DNA from: Rhabdonatronobacter sediminivivens
Lineage (GTDB): Bacteria > Pseudomonadota > Alphaproteobacteria > Rhodobacterales > Rhodobacteraceae
Reading direction: 5' to 3'
DNA length: 64,000 bases
Assembly (NCBI RefSeq): GCF_013415485.1
Contig: NZ_JACBXS010000024.1
Coordinates: forward strand, 1 to 64,000
Below are positions 10,755 through 19,579 of the stretch, in pieces. The translations under genes and the position numbers were made by a program. A model generated the notes under the pieces. It was given only the letters and a program-made list of their open reading frames with translations. It had not been told where the DNA came from and ran no database searches. The first letter of the stretch is position 1. Each line of letters begins with the position of its first letter.

Positions 10755-11767
10755 CACTGGCCACTCTCGGTGCGTGCTGCAGGGGCCTTGCAGCGCAACA
10801 GGGCTGCGGCAATCCTGTCCAGCGGCAATACCGCCGCCGCGCCACCGGCCTGGATCGCTGCCTGCGGCATGCCCCAGATGATCGATGTCGCCTTGTCCTG
10901 TGCGATGGTGAAAGCATCGCCTTGACGCAACAGGGCCATGCCATCGGCCCCGTCCGTTCCCATGCCGGTCAGCAGCGCCGCGGCGATGCGAAACCGGCCG
11001 GTGACCTTTGCCAGGCTGGTGAACAGCACATCGACCGCCGGACGGTGTCCGCAGACTTCGGGCTCATCGCTCAATCGCGCGCGCAGTCCGGCGCGCTGGA
11101 TAACGCTCAGGTGCCGCCCCGGCTCGGTTGCGAAATAGACATACCCGCGGCGCAGATCAGCGCCATCCGTCGCGGCAACGACACGTGGCGCCACCATGCG
11201 ATCCAGGCGCCGGACGACGCCTTCGGCAAAGCCGGGGCGGATATGCTGGACAATCAGCGTGGGCGGGCAATCGGCGGGAAAGCCGGCCAGGACATGTTCG
11301 ATCGCCACGATCCCTCCGGTGGATGCGCCGATGCCGATGATATCCGGGCCATGTCCGGGATCACCTTGCAGACCGATGGCGGGCCCGGCGGGGGCAGGGC
11401 CTGGGGCATGCTCGGGGTTTGCAGCGCCTGCATGATGCAGCGCGGTCCGCCGGGCATTCGCCCGGGCGCGGGCAGGCGGCACGGCCATCGGCATGACGCC
11501 GGAAAGCGCATTGCCGTGGATCACCACTTCGGCACCGATCATCTTGAACAGGCTGTCCAGCCCGGGAAATTCCCGCATCTGGGCAAACTCGGAGGCCAGG
11601 GAAACGCGCTTTGGCAGCAAGGCTTCGGTCTGGCGATACGCCTCGCCGATGCTTGCGGCGCCGACCGCGCGAATGTCAGGGCGATCGGCATAGGCCTGAA
11701 GGATCTTTTCTCGGCGCAGGCTGTTGGGATCTGCAACCAGCAGTGTCCAGGGACCTGAATTACGCAT
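10754..11767 (-). CDS. cheB: Chemotaxis methylesterase CheB with degenerate receiver
   Basis: CheB of 337 residues removes methyl groups from MCP glutamates during adaptation. The C-terminal methylesterase domain (about 140-325) has the full triad: Ser149 (GASTGG), His175 (QHI) and Asp272 (GMGTDG). The N-terminal domain has receiver length and fold-like spacing, but the position of the phospho-acceptor Asp reads LAS (around residue 58), and the acidic pair is reduced to ADP (about 12-14). It probably cannot be phosphorylated by CheA. A long Ala/Pro-rich linker (about 95-140) joins the domains. I chose ATG 11767; an open frame extends to 12034 but reads through the divergent promoter region. 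Confidence 0.92.
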   Translation of the reverse strand: MRNSGPWTLLVADPNSLRREKILQAYADRPDIRAVGAASIGEAYRQTEALLPKRVSLASEFAQMREFPGLDSLFKMIGAEVVIHGNALSGVMPMAVPPARARANARRTALHHAGAANPEHAPGPAPAGPAIGLQGDPGHGPDIIGIGASTGGIVAIEHVLAGFPADCPPTLIVQHIRPGFAEGVVRRLDRMVAPRVVAATDGADLRRGYVYFATEPGRHLSVIQRAGLRARLSDEPEVCGHRPAVDVLFTSLAKVTGRFRIAAALLTGMGTDGADGMALLRQGDAFTIAQDKATSIIWGMPQAAIQAGGAAAVLPLDRIAAALLRCKAPAARTESGQ

Positions 11768-11987
11768 TGTCTGACTCGCTTTAAGTCCGCTGTGGGAATG
11801 CGCAGAGTGTCCGTCCGAAGTGTTAAGAAAGCCCTTGCAGCGCCGCAGCTTTGCACGGGGTGCGGAAACCCGTGCGCCGAAAGGGATTGTTAATCCGCGG
11901 CTGGTAGCGATTCCGAAGCGAAACAGCGAACCGAGTCTTCCGTTCCGGCTGTTTCGGATGTCCGTCAGGCCAAGAGGGAGTTCGCGA
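11768..11987. promoter_or_regulatory. Divergent che promoter region
   Basis: This 220-base gap separates the leftward cheB unit from the rightward STAS-cheY-cheA unit and must hold both promoters. It contains a perfect 7-bp inverted repeat GCACGGG-N9-CCCGTGC (11853-11875) and GGATT-gtt-AATCC (11884-11896). I could not assign a confident -35/-10 or sigma-54 or sigma-28 site. Confidence 0.5.
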
Positions 11988-12257
11988 GTGGTCAGCGTTC
12001 CATTGCCAGAAATCCTTGACCTCGGGGGGGCCACCAGGGTCGCCGCTCAATTGCGCGAATTGCGTGGTCAGGATGTCCAGATCGAAGCCGGAGACCTGCA
12101 GAGGTTGAGCGGCATAGGGCTTGAGATGCTCGTTGCCGCGCAGATGCAGTGGCGCGCCGATGGCAAGGCGTTCAGCATCGCCAACTGGTCCGAAGACACC
12201 ATCCGGACGCTGACGCTGCTTGGCGCAGACCCGTCCGATCTGTGCGGAGTGTCCTGA
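11988..12257 (+). CDS. Small STAS-domain protein, CheS-like
   Basis: Protein of 89 residues made of a single STAS (anti-sigma-antagonist-like) domain; the usual Ser/Thr region reads RLSGIGLEML (Ser41). I place the start at GTG 11988 because GAGGGAG lies 7 bases upstream; longer forms would start in the promoter region. It is followed by one base and then cheY. In Sinorhizobium meliloti the gene just before cheY1 encodes CheS, a small protein that binds CheA and speeds loss of phosphate through CheY1. Position, size and STAS-like fold make this the likely counterpart, but sequence identity cannot be judged here. Confidence 0.75.
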   Translation: MVSVPLPEILDLGGATRVAAQLRELRGQDVQIEAGDLQRLSGIGLEMLVAAQMQWRADGKAFSIANWSEDTIRTLTLLGADPSDLCGVS

Positions 12258-12258
12258 A

Positions 12259-12627
12259 ATGCCGACCCGAATACTTGCAATCGATGATTCGCCTACCATC
12301 CGCGGTCTGGTCAGCCGCGCCCTGAAGGCCGCCGGGTTCGAGGTCTACACTGCCTCGGATGGGGTTGAGGGGCTTGGCGTTCTGGCGGATGCCGACCCTG
12401 ATCTGATCATTACCGATGTGAACATGCCGCGCATGGATGGGTTCGGTCTGATCGAGGGCGTTCGTGGCAGCCTGGAATATGCGACGGTTCCCATCCTGGT
12501 CCTGACCACCGAAAGCGGCAGCGACCTGAAGGCGCGCGCGCGCAGGGCCGGTGCCACCGGCTGGATCGTCAAACCCTTCGAGGATGCGCAGCTTGTGGCC
12601 ATCATCGACAAGGTCCTGGGGAGGTAA
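12259..12627 (+). CDS. cheY: CheY-type single-domain response regulator, likely phosphate sink
   Basis: Receiver of 122 residues with Asp9/Asp10, phospho-acceptor Asp53 (ITDVNMP), Thr83 and Lys105 (IVKPF), and Trp102 in the ATGWIV segment typical of the cheA-proximal CheY of alphaproteobacteria. It starts one base after the STAS gene and ends 5 bases before cheA. By operon order it corresponds to rhizobial CheY1, which acts as a phosphate sink rather than binding the flagellar motor; that assignment is inference. Confidence 0.92.
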   Translation: MPTRILAIDDSPTIRGLVSRALKAAGFEVYTASDGVEGLGVLADADPDLIITDVNMPRMDGFGLIEGVRGSLEYATVPILVLTTESGSDLKARARRAGATGWIVKPFEDAQLVAIIDKVLGR

Positions 12628-12632
12628 GCCCG

Positions 12633-14759
12633 ATGTCGGACATGGACGAATATCTGGAAATGTTTTTCGTCGAATGCGACGAACTTCTTGAGGCCGTTGC
12701 CACCGGTCTGCGGCAGATGGATGAAGGCACCTATGAGATGGAAACGGTTCATGCCGTGTTCCGTGCCGTTCATTCGATCAAAGGCGGGGCGGCGGCCTTC
12801 GGCCTGACGGATCTTGTTTCCTTTGCGCATAAATTCGAAACGGCATTGGATCTGCTGCGGTCCTCGGCCCTTGACCTCTCGCCGCAGGCGATGGCCGTTT
12901 TCCACCGGTCATCGGATTGCCTGGCCGATCTGGTGGCGGCGGCGCGGATTTCGGATACACGCGAAAACGCCCTGCGCGAAGAGCTGCTGATCGAACTGGA
13001 GGCCCTGATCGGCGAGGAGGACGAAACCGAGGCAGATGTCGACTTCGTTCCGCTCTCGCTTGACCTTGGTGACTTCGGCGGCTCCCCGGTGGGGGACCGT
13101 TATGTCATCTCGCTGATGGCCGAAGCGGACCTGTATCGCAGCGGGAACGATCCGGCCGCGTTGATTCGCGCGCTGGAAAAGCTTGGCGAGGTCCGGGTCA
13201 CGCTGGACGCGGGCAATGTTCCTGTCCTGTCCGAATGGTCCGCTGACACTCCGACCCTGCGGTGGCAGATCGAACTGGAAACAGAAGCCCTGCTGAGCGA
13301 GGTCGAGGCTGTCTTCGAATTCGTGGAGGATCGCTGTCGGCTGTCCATAGCCACGATCGACCAAACGACCGAGGATCCTGACCCTGACCTCCGGGACTCG
13401 CAGGATCCGGAACCGCAGGACAGCGACATGGCCGAACCGGCCATCACCGAAGGCACCCCGCCCGCGCAGACCTCGCCCGCACCTTCAGCCGCGGCCCCGC
13501 GCCCGGAAGGCCGGGCCGAGGCCCCCGGCGCGAAAGCCGCCGAGGCCACCACAACCGCAACCATTCGCGTGAACCTCGACCGGGTCGACAAGCTGATGAA
13601 CATGATCGGAGAGCTTGTGATCAAGGAGGCCATGCTGACGCAGGTGATCCAGACTGCCGGCCTGTCCGAGGAGCCCGAGGTTGTCGGTGCCCTTGAAGGG
13701 CTTCGACAGCTTGCGGGGGACATTCAGGAAAGCGTGATGGCAATTCGCGCCCAGCCGTTGAAACAGGTTTTCCAGCGGATGCACCGTATCGTGCGCGAAG
13801 CGGCCGATGCCACTGGCAAGCAGGTGCGCCTGGTCACGGTGGGTGAACAGACCGAAGTCGACAAGACGATGATCGAGCGCCTGATCGATCCGCTGACGCA
13901 TATGATCCGCAACTCGGTCGATCACGGGCTGGAGGATTCGGTCCGCCGACATCGCAGCGGCAAGCCGCAGGAGGGCGCGATTACCCTGTCAGCGGCCCAT
14001 AAATCGGGCCGTGTCCAGATCGAGGTCAGTGATGACGGCGGCGGGATCGACCGCGCCCGCGTCCGCAGCATCGCCGAAGACAAGGGCCTTGTCGTGCCCG
14101 GTGCATCGCTGACACCGGGTGAGATCGACTCGCTTCTGTTTCTCCCGGGCTTCTCGTCCAAGGATGAGGTGTCGGCGCTGTCTGGCCGGGGTGTCGGGCT
14201 GGATGTGGTGCGACGAGAGATCACGGCGCTGGGCGGCCGCGTTACCATCGCCTCGACCGAGGGCAAGGGCACCACCTTCACCATTTCGCTGCCCCTGACC
14301 TTGGCCGTACTGGAAGGCATGTTGATCCAGCTTGATGATCAGACCTTGGTCCTGCCGATCACGGCGGTTCAGGAAACCCTGCGCCCGGACCATGCGACGC
14401 TGCATCATATCGGAGCAACCGGCCGCGCACTGCTGAACCGGGGTGAGCTGATCCCGATCATCGACCTTGGCTGCACCTTCGGCCTGCGGCCCGCGCCCGG
14501 GGATGCGCATAACGGTGTGCTTATCGTTGTGGAAACCGACAACCACAAGCGGGCCGCTTTCCAGGTGGATGCCATTCATGATCAGCGACAGGTCGTGATC
14601 AAGAGCCTGGAGGAGAATTATGGCCGTGTCTCGGGTGTCTCGGCCGCCACGATCCTGGGGGATGGCAAGATCGCCCTGATCATCGACCCCGAGGAAATCA
14701 TCACCTCTTCAACTTCGGACCACGGCCGCGATCGTATGGCCATAGCAGCGAACGGTTAA
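12633..14759 (+). CDS. cheA: Chemotaxis histidine kinase CheA
   Basis: CheA of 708 residues. P1 carries phospho-acceptor His47 (AVHSIKGGAAAFG). A ferredoxin-like region (about 150-240) probably corresponds to P2. An acidic and then Ala/Pro-rich linker (about 243-308) leads to P3 dimerisation helices (about 309-375). P4 has the N box HMIRNSVDHGLE, then DDGGGID and GRGVGLDVV. P5 is a CheW-like domain (about 565-700). All catalytic motifs are intact. It follows cheY by 5 bases with GAGG upstream of its ATG, and is followed 3 bases later by cheW. Confidence 0.97.
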   Translation: MSDMDEYLEMFFVECDELLEAVATGLRQMDEGTYEMETVHAVFRAVHSIKGGAAAFGLTDLVSFAHKFETALDLLRSSALDLSPQAMAVFHRSSDCLADLVAAARISDTRENALREELLIELEALIGEEDETEADVDFVPLSLDLGDFGGSPVGDRYVISLMAEADLYRSGNDPAALIRALEKLGEVRVTLDAGNVPVLSEWSADTPTLRWQIELETEALLSEVEAVFEFVEDRCRLSIATIDQTTEDPDPDLRDSQDPEPQDSDMAEPAITEGTPPAQTSPAPSAAAPRPEGRAEAPGAKAAEATTTATIRVNLDRVDKLMNMIGELVIKEAMLTQVIQTAGLSEEPEVVGALEGLRQLAGDIQESVMAIRAQPLKQVFQRMHRIVREAADATGKQVRLVTVGEQTEVDKTMIERLIDPLTHMIRNSVDHGLEDSVRRHRSGKPQEGAITLSAAHKSGRVQIEVSDDGGGIDRARVRSIAEDKGLVVPGASLTPGEIDSLLFLPGFSSKDEVSALSGRGVGLDVVRREITALGGRVTIASTEGKGTTFTISLPLTLAVLEGMLIQLDDQTLVLPITAVQETLRPDHATLHHIGATGRALLNRGELIPIIDLGCTFGLRPAPGDAHNGVLIVVETDNHKRAAFQVDAIHDQRQVVIKSLEENYGRVSGVSAATILGDGKIALIIDPEEIITSSTSDHGRDRMAIAANG

Positions 14760-14762
14760 ACC

Positions 14763-15233
14763 ATGCTCCAGACAATCTCGCATAACGCTCAGGGCAAGCA
14801 TGATGTCATTGCCTTCAAACTCACCGATCAGGACTTCTGCATCGATATCGGCCTGGTGCGCGAAATTCGCGGCTGGTCACCTACAACCGTCCTGCCACAT
14901 GCGCCGCATTACGTGCGCGGCGTGATCAACCTGCGCGGGTCCGTGGTCACGGTTGTCGATCTTTCGGCGCGGCTGGGCTTTGGCGCTTCAGAGCCCACGC
15001 ACCGCCATGTGGTGATCATCGCCATGCATGAAGGGCGGATTGTCGGGCTGCTGGCGGATCTGGTTTCGGATATTGTCACCATCAGTGATGATTCGATCCA
15101 GGCTGTTCCGGATATTGCCTCGGATCCCGCGCATGAGTTCATCACGGGGATGATCACCTTTGACGACGGTCGCATCCTGCGCAAGATTGACCTCATGCAG
15201 TTGCTGCCTGATGCACCGCAGTACGGGGGGTAG
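14763..15233 (+). CDS. cheW: Chemotaxis coupling protein CheW
   Basis: Adaptor of 156 residues that links MCPs to CheA. It is one CheW domain with the usual features: FKLTDQDFCIDI near the N terminus, VREI, YVRGVINLRG, VVTVVDLSARLG, and GLLADLVSDIV. It starts 3 bases after cheA ends, so translation is probably coupled. It is the only cheW in the window. Confidence 0.95.
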   Translation: MLQTISHNAQGKHDVIAFKLTDQDFCIDIGLVREIRGWSPTTVLPHAPHYVRGVINLRGSVVTVVDLSARLGFGASEPTHRHVVIIAMHEGRIVGLLADLVSDIVTISDDSIQAVPDIASDPAHEFITGMITFDDGRILRKIDLMQLLPDAPQYGG

Positions 15234-15241
15234 GCGGGGCC

Positions 15242-16069
15242 ATGCTGGAAACCGCCCAACCCATGACCGCCGAACAGTTCGCCCGGCTGGCGCAGATCGT
15301 GCACCAGGAGTCGGGGATCGCGCTGGCCGACACCAAGAAGGGCCTGCTGATGGCGCGCACCAACCGGCGTTTGCGATCACTGAAGATGTCGGATTATTCG
15401 GCGTATTGCGATTATCTGGAACACCCCGACGGGGTGGGCGAGCGGCGCAATCTTCTGGTGGCCGTCACGACGAATGTGACCGCTTTCTTTCGCGAGGCGC
15501 ATCACTTCGAGCTTCTGGCCAAGCGCATTCTGCCTGATCTGGTTGCGAAGGCCAGATCAGGCGCGCGGGTCCGTCTCTGGTCGGCGGCCTGCTCCTCGGG
15601 TGAGGAAGCCTATTCGATGGCCATGACGGTGCTCGAGGCCTTCCCCGAGGCTGCCCGGCATGACCTGCTGATCCTGGCCACCGATATCGACCCCGAGATC
15701 ATCGCCCGCGCCAGGGCCGGCAAGTATGATGAGCGGACCCTCAAGGGGGTCGAGCCTGCGCGGCGGGACCGTCACTTCACCCGGTCCGATGGCGGATATG
15801 CGGTCCGCCCCGAGGTTCAGAAACTGGTGCGCTTTGCGGAGCTGAACCTGCACAAGGACTGGCCCTTTTCGGGGCGGTTTGACGTCATCCTGTGCCGCAA
15901 TGTCGTGATCTACTTTGACATACCGATGCGGCAGCAGCTGTGGCGGAAATTTGTCAATATCCTGAATCCGAACGGATATCTCATGGTCGGACATTCCGAA
16001 CGCATCGATGGGCCGGCGACAGACAGGTTTCGCTCCATCGGCACCACGGCCTACCAACTGGTGCAATAG
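15242..16069 (+). CDS. cheR: Chemotaxis protein methyltransferase CheR
   Basis: S-adenosylmethionine-dependent glutamate methyltransferase of 275 residues that adapts MCPs. An N-terminal helical domain (about 1-80) precedes the SAM fold, with WSAACSSGEEAYS as the SAM loop, an acidic residue in ATDID, and CRNVVIYFD near the end of the core. It follows cheW by 8 bases. Neither MCP in the window shows a C-terminal pentapeptide tether, so it presumably methylates untethered receptors. Confidence 0.96.
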   Translation: MLETAQPMTAEQFARLAQIVHQESGIALADTKKGLLMARTNRRLRSLKMSDYSAYCDYLEHPDGVGERRNLLVAVTTNVTAFFREAHHFELLAKRILPDLVAKARSGARVRLWSAACSSGEEAYSMAMTVLEAFPEAARHDLLILATDIDPEIIARARAGKYDERTLKGVEPARRDRHFTRSDGGYAVRPEVQKLVRFAELNLHKDWPFSGRFDVILCRNVVIYFDIPMRQQLWRKFVNILNPNGYLMVGHSERIDGPATDRFRSIGTTAYQLVQ

Positions 16070-16102
16070 CGCACCTTCAAGAACCAGGAAAAGAAGACAG
16101 CC

Positions 16103-16492
16103 ATGCCACTCAAATCCCAGCTTTCCGTGATGGTGGTCGACGACATGAGCGTCAGCCGCGGTCTGATCGAACAGGCGCTTGACTGGGCCGAAATCAAGAA
16201 GGTTCAGTATGAAGCCGATGGCGAGACTGCGCTGCGCAAGCTGGTTGCCGCGCCCGTGCATCTGGTGATTTCCGATTTCAACATGCCGGGCATGGATGGG
16301 CTTACCTTGCTGGAAAACCTGCGTGCGAACAAAACCACGCAGCGCATCGGGTTCATCCTGGTCACCGGGACGGCCAACCGTGAGATGATCCAGCGCGGCA
16401 AGGCCGCGGGCATGAACAACTTCATCGCCAAGCCATTCACCAAGGAGGCCCTGCTGCGCTGTATCGAACTGGTGACGGGCAAGCTGCAATGA
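16103..16492 (+). CDS. cheY: Second CheY-type response regulator
   Basis: Receiver of 129 residues with Asp13/Asp14, phospho-acceptor Asp58 (ISDFNMPGMDG), Thr at LVTGTA and Lys in IAKPF. It differs clearly from the regulator before cheA. By position near the operon end it resembles the rhizobial motor-binding CheY2. Its stop overlaps the start of the next gene (ATGA), coupling the two. No flagellar gene is present in the window. Confidence 0.92.
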   Translation: MPLKSQLSVMVVDDMSVSRGLIEQALDWAEIKKVQYEADGETALRKLVAAPVHLVISDFNMPGMDGLTLLENLRANKTTQRIGFILVTGTANREMIQRGKAAGMNNFIAKPFTKEALLRCIELVTGKLQ

Positions 16493-16848
16493 ACGGGAGC
16501 GTTTCGTCCACTGCGGCCCGCACGGCGCCAGACAACACACTCCAGGTTGTGCTCGACCGGCTGGCTGGAGAACTTGGCCAACTTGCATGGGAGATCGATC
16601 GGATCGATTCCGAAATCGGCCAGGCGGTGTCCGCGGCGCAGGCCCCCGATACAAGCGCCCTGCAGCATGTTGACCTGCTTCGGCAGGAGGTCGAGGGGTT
16701 GCAGCAATTCGTTCTTGCCCTGAGTGGCAACATGACCTGTGGGTGTGTCTGCGATGCAGCGGGTGCGGTGGGTGCGCTGAAACTGCGCGACCAGGCACTG
16801 CGCCTTCAGGGTTTGCCGCCCGAGACGCCATCGAATGTTCTCTGGTAG
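16489..16848 (+). CDS. Small helical che-operon protein with DxxxQ motif, CheT candidate
   Basis: Protein of 119 residues, coupled to the second cheY by an ATGA overlap. It is predicted almost wholly helical from 17 to 80 and carries Asp62-Leu-Leu-Arg-Gln66, a DxxxQ motif as used by CheZ-type phosphatases, within a helix. A cysteine triplet Cys84-Gly-Cys86-Val-Cys88 follows. In Sinorhizobium meliloti the last gene of the che operon encodes CheT, a small protein with a DxxxQ helix that accelerates dephosphorylation of the sink CheY1 and interacts with CheR. Size, position and motif fit; homology is unproven. The Cys cluster could bind metal or be redox-active. Confidence 0.7.
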   Translation: MNGSVSSTAARTAPDNTLQVVLDRLAGELGQLAWEIDRIDSEIGQAVSAAQAPDTSALQHVDLLRQEVEGLQQFVLALSGNMTCGCVCDAAGAVGALKLRDQALRLQGLPPETPSNVLW

Positions 16849-17129
16849 GTCCGTCCGGGTGCACGGGACGCGCGCTCGGTTGGTCGAGGTGTAGCAGCAG
16901 GGCGGACGGATGTGAGCGGGCGAAGGGGCGCCAAACGGCGATGCGCAGGCGGATGTCGGAAGGCTGCGCCCCTTGCTGCCGACGCGCTTCGGGATCACAC
17001 GCTGGCCGGCAAGGCCTTTCACGGGTTGGGCAGATCAACCGCCCGTTGGCGCGACCGGTCGCTTCAGGAGGTGATCCGGTCCGCGGGGCACGGGGCACGG
17101 GGTCAAGCGGTCGGGGCCAGTCTGCGCGA

Positions 17130-17879
17130 TCACCCTGCGGAATGGTCGTCGCCTTCATGCGCTGCGTTGGGTTCGGCGCCGCGCCGCCGACCCAGATAGC
17201 TGGCTAGTGCGTCGGGCGGGTTGTCCAGCAGCGCGGCGAGCGGAGCAGGGCGCGCGGCCTCTCCCTCGGTCACCACGATGGCCTGGGATGCGATGGCGCG
17301 TGCATCCTCGGGGTCATGGGTGACCATCAGCAGCATGGCGCCGGTTTCGTTCAGGATTTCGCGGACCAGGGCCAGCATCTCGGTTTTCAGCGCAGGTCCC
17401 AGCGCGGCAAAGGGTTCATCCAGCAGCAGCAGGGGGCGGCGGCGCAGCAAGGCCCGGGCCAGCGCCACACGGCTTTGCTGGCCACCCGAAAGCTGCGCGG
17501 GACGGCGCCCCCCCAGCAACTCAAGGCCCACACGCTCCAGCGCTGCATCCACCTTTTCCTGTTCCGTCCCGGTCAGCCGTAGCGAAGGCCTTAACCCCAG
17601 GGCCACATTCTGCGCCGCGCTCAGATGCGGGAACAGGTTGTTGTCCTGGAACAGGATCGACAGCGGCCGCGCACCCGGGGCAAGCGTGCTCAGATCCTCT
17701 CCGTCCAGCGTCACGCGGCCGGTACTCAATGGCACGAACCCGGCAATGGCGCCCAGCAGGGTGGATTTCCCCGCCCCCGATGGGCCCAGCACCGCTACCC
17801 GCGCGCCGCTTTCCAGCGTCAGGTCGGCCTCCAGCCGAAAATCCCCCTGCACGATGGTCACGCCATCAAGTTGCAGCAT
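17130..17879 (-). CDS. thiQ: Thiamine ABC transporter ATP-binding protein ThiQ
   Basis: ATPase of 249 residues for thiamine/TPP uptake. Walker A GPSGAGKST, Q-loop FQDNNLFPHLSA, signature LSGGQQSRVALARAL, Walker B LLLLDEPF and the H-loop VTHD are intact; the N terminus MLQLDGVTI is typical of ThiQ. ATG 17879 is preceded by a G-rich ribosome binding site inside the thiP end and overlaps thiP by 14 bases; a TTG seven codons earlier is less likely. It is the last gene of the riboswitch-controlled thiBPQ unit. Confidence 0.93.
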   Translation of the reverse strand: MLQLDGVTIVQGDFRLEADLTLESGARVAVLGPSGAGKSTLLGAIAGFVPLSTGRVTLDGEDLSTLAPGARPLSILFQDNNLFPHLSAAQNVALGLRPSLRLTGTEQEKVDAALERVGLELLGGRRPAQLSGGQQSRVALARALLRRRPLLLLDEPFAALGPALKTEMLALVREILNETGAMLLMVTHDPEDARAIASQAIVVTEGEAARPAPLAALLDNPPDALASYLGRRRGAEPNAAHEGDDHSAG

Positions 17880-19428
17880 GCGCCCGCCCCCCGCGGTCAA
17901 AGGCCCAGAATATCAGCAGGCTCAGCCCCAGCAACAGCACCGCCGCCCCGGCGGCGTCATCGCTGCGATAGGCGCCCATCAGCCGGTAAAGCTGCAGGGG
18001 CAGGGTGGCGCCTTCGCGCTCGGCAAAGAGCACGATCACACCCAGATCGCCCATGGACAGCGCCCCGGCCAGCCCCGCGGCAAAGCCCAGCGGGCGGCGC
18101 AGGCGCGGCAGGATCACCAGCCGCAGCCGTGTCCAGCCCGTCAGGCCCAGGTGATCGGCCAACCGGCCCTGGCTGGCCTCGGCCTGGCGCAGCGCGGGCA
18201 GGATGGCGCGCAGGGCAAAGGGCAGCGCCATTGCCGCATTGACCAGCGCCGTGACCGGCAATGCCAGACGTGCCGGGTCCACCAGAGGAAAGGTCAGGAT
18301 GAACAACCCCGTGCCGATCACCAGCGGCGAGGCTGCCAGCGACACCATGCCTACCACCTCAAGCCCGCGCGATACCACCCCGCCCGCCCGCTCAATCGCC
18401 AGCCCCAGCGCCAGTGCAAAGCCGATGCACAGCAGCACCGAGGCCAGCGCCACCGCCACCGACCGCCCCGCCGCCATCCAGACCGGCGCCGGCAACCCCG
18501 CCACCAGCGGTAGCCCGCGCAGCACAATCATCCCCAGGGGCAGCAGCAGGAACGCCGCTGCCAGGCCGATCATCACCCCGTCCCACAGCGCCAGCCCCGG
18601 CGCCCGGCCCATGTCATGGCGGATGACGGGCCGGTCCAGCCCGGCTCCAAACCCTGGTGGCAGCGCAACCCCCAGCGCCAGCGCCGCCGCCAGCGCGCAC
18701 AGGCCAAATTGCACCAGCGCCAGAAGCGCCGCCTTCGACAGGTCGAAATCGAAGCGGAACGCCTGGTAGATTGCCAGTTCCACCGTGGTCGCCCGCGGCC
18801 CGCCACCCAGGGTCAGCGCCACTGCAAAAGAGGTCAGGCACAGCAGAAAGATTACCAGCAGCGCGCCGGGCATCATCTCGCGCAACATGGGCGCTTCCAG
18901 GTGGCGGAACACATCGCGCCGGGAAAACCCCAGTGCTGCAGCCAGGCGGAAGTGTTCCGACGGGATGGCCAGCCAGCCCTGGAGCAACAGCCGCGTGGCC
19001 AGCGGCAGGTTGAAGAACACATGCGCCAGCACCACGCCGACAAAGCCATAGATCTGCAACGGCGGCAGGCCGAACCATCCCAGGATCGCGCTGATCACCC
19101 CGTTGCGGCCAAACACCGCCAGCAAGCCCATCACCGCCACCAGGGTTGGCAGGATGAAGGGCGCCCCCAGCAACGTGATCAACAGCCCCCGCCCTGGAAA
19201 GCACCGCCGCGCCAGCGCCCGCGCCACCGGCACCGCCAGCGCCACTGACAGCACGGCTGAAACCATCGCCTGGGTCAGCGTGAACCGTACCGCCGCCCAA
19301 TCCGCCGGTCCCAAACCGCCCCAGCCCTCGGCTCGCCAGGCAACAGCCCCCAATGAACCAAAGGACAGTATCAGCAGGATCAAGGCCACTGCCGAACCGC
19401 CGGCCAGCGGCCAGATGCGCCCGGTCAC
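17866..19428 (-). CDS. thiP: Thiamine ABC transporter permease ThiP
   Basis: Integral membrane permease of 520 residues, an internal duplication of two six-helix BPD_transp_1 modules, as usual for ThiP. The EAA loops are visible in each half (LGFSRRDVFRHLEAPMLR and LGLTGWTRLRLVILPRL). It starts with GTG at 19428 and follows thiB across a 151-base gap containing two hairpins, which could lower permease expression relative to the binding protein. Confidence 0.93.
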   Translation of the reverse strand: MTGRIWPLAGGSAVALILLILSFGSLGAVAWRAEGWGGLGPADWAAVRFTLTQAMVSAVLSVALAVPVARALARRCFPGRGLLITLLGAPFILPTLVAVMGLLAVFGRNGVISAILGWFGLPPLQIYGFVGVVLAHVFFNLPLATRLLLQGWLAIPSEHFRLAAALGFSRRDVFRHLEAPMLREMMPGALLVIFLLCLTSFAVALTLGGGPRATTVELAIYQAFRFDFDLSKAALLALVQFGLCALAAALALGVALPPGFGAGLDRPVIRHDMGRAPGLALWDGVMIGLAAAFLLLPLGMIVLRGLPLVAGLPAPVWMAAGRSVAVALASVLLCIGFALALGLAIERAGGVVSRGLEVVGMVSLAASPLVIGTGLFILTFPLVDPARLALPVTALVNAAMALPFALRAILPALRQAEASQGRLADHLGLTGWTRLRLVILPRLRRPLGFAAGLAGALSMGDLGVIVLFAEREGATLPLQLYRLMGAYRSDDAAGAAVLLLGLSLLIFWAFDRGGRAHAAT

Positions 19429-19474
19429 AGGCGCGCCTCGTCACATCCGGAACCCCGAACCGGACCAGAGGCCC

Positions 19475-19535
19475 CGGCGCGGCCCCGCCGCGCCGCCCGG
19501 CCCAACGGGAGGGGGCGGATTTTCAATCCGTCCCC
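19475..19535. other. Two hairpins between thiB and thiP
   Basis: The thiB-thiP gap holds a perfect 8-bp inverted repeat CGGCGCGG/CCGCGCCG (19475-19495, loop of 5) and an 11-bp near-perfect stem at 19511-19535 with a 3-base loop and one G-T opposition. Such intercistronic stems often stabilise the upstream binding-protein mRNA or attenuate the permease; neither is followed by a U tract. Confidence 0.5.
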
Positions 19536-19579
19536 GACGGGCGGGAGCCCCCCCTGCCCACCGGCCATCGCACAGGCCA

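Noticed and set aside
11768-12034. N-terminal extension of cheB through the divergent promoter
   Set aside because: It would overlap the STAS gene start and adds 89 residues without domain features.
17090-17110. Tandem GGGGCAC repeats near the che-thiQ boundary
   Set aside because: Only two and a half short units; typical chance in GC-rich spacer.
16849-17129. Possible gene in the 281-base spacer between che and thiQ
   Set aside because: Open frames there have no start signal or family features and run into the antisense of thiQ.
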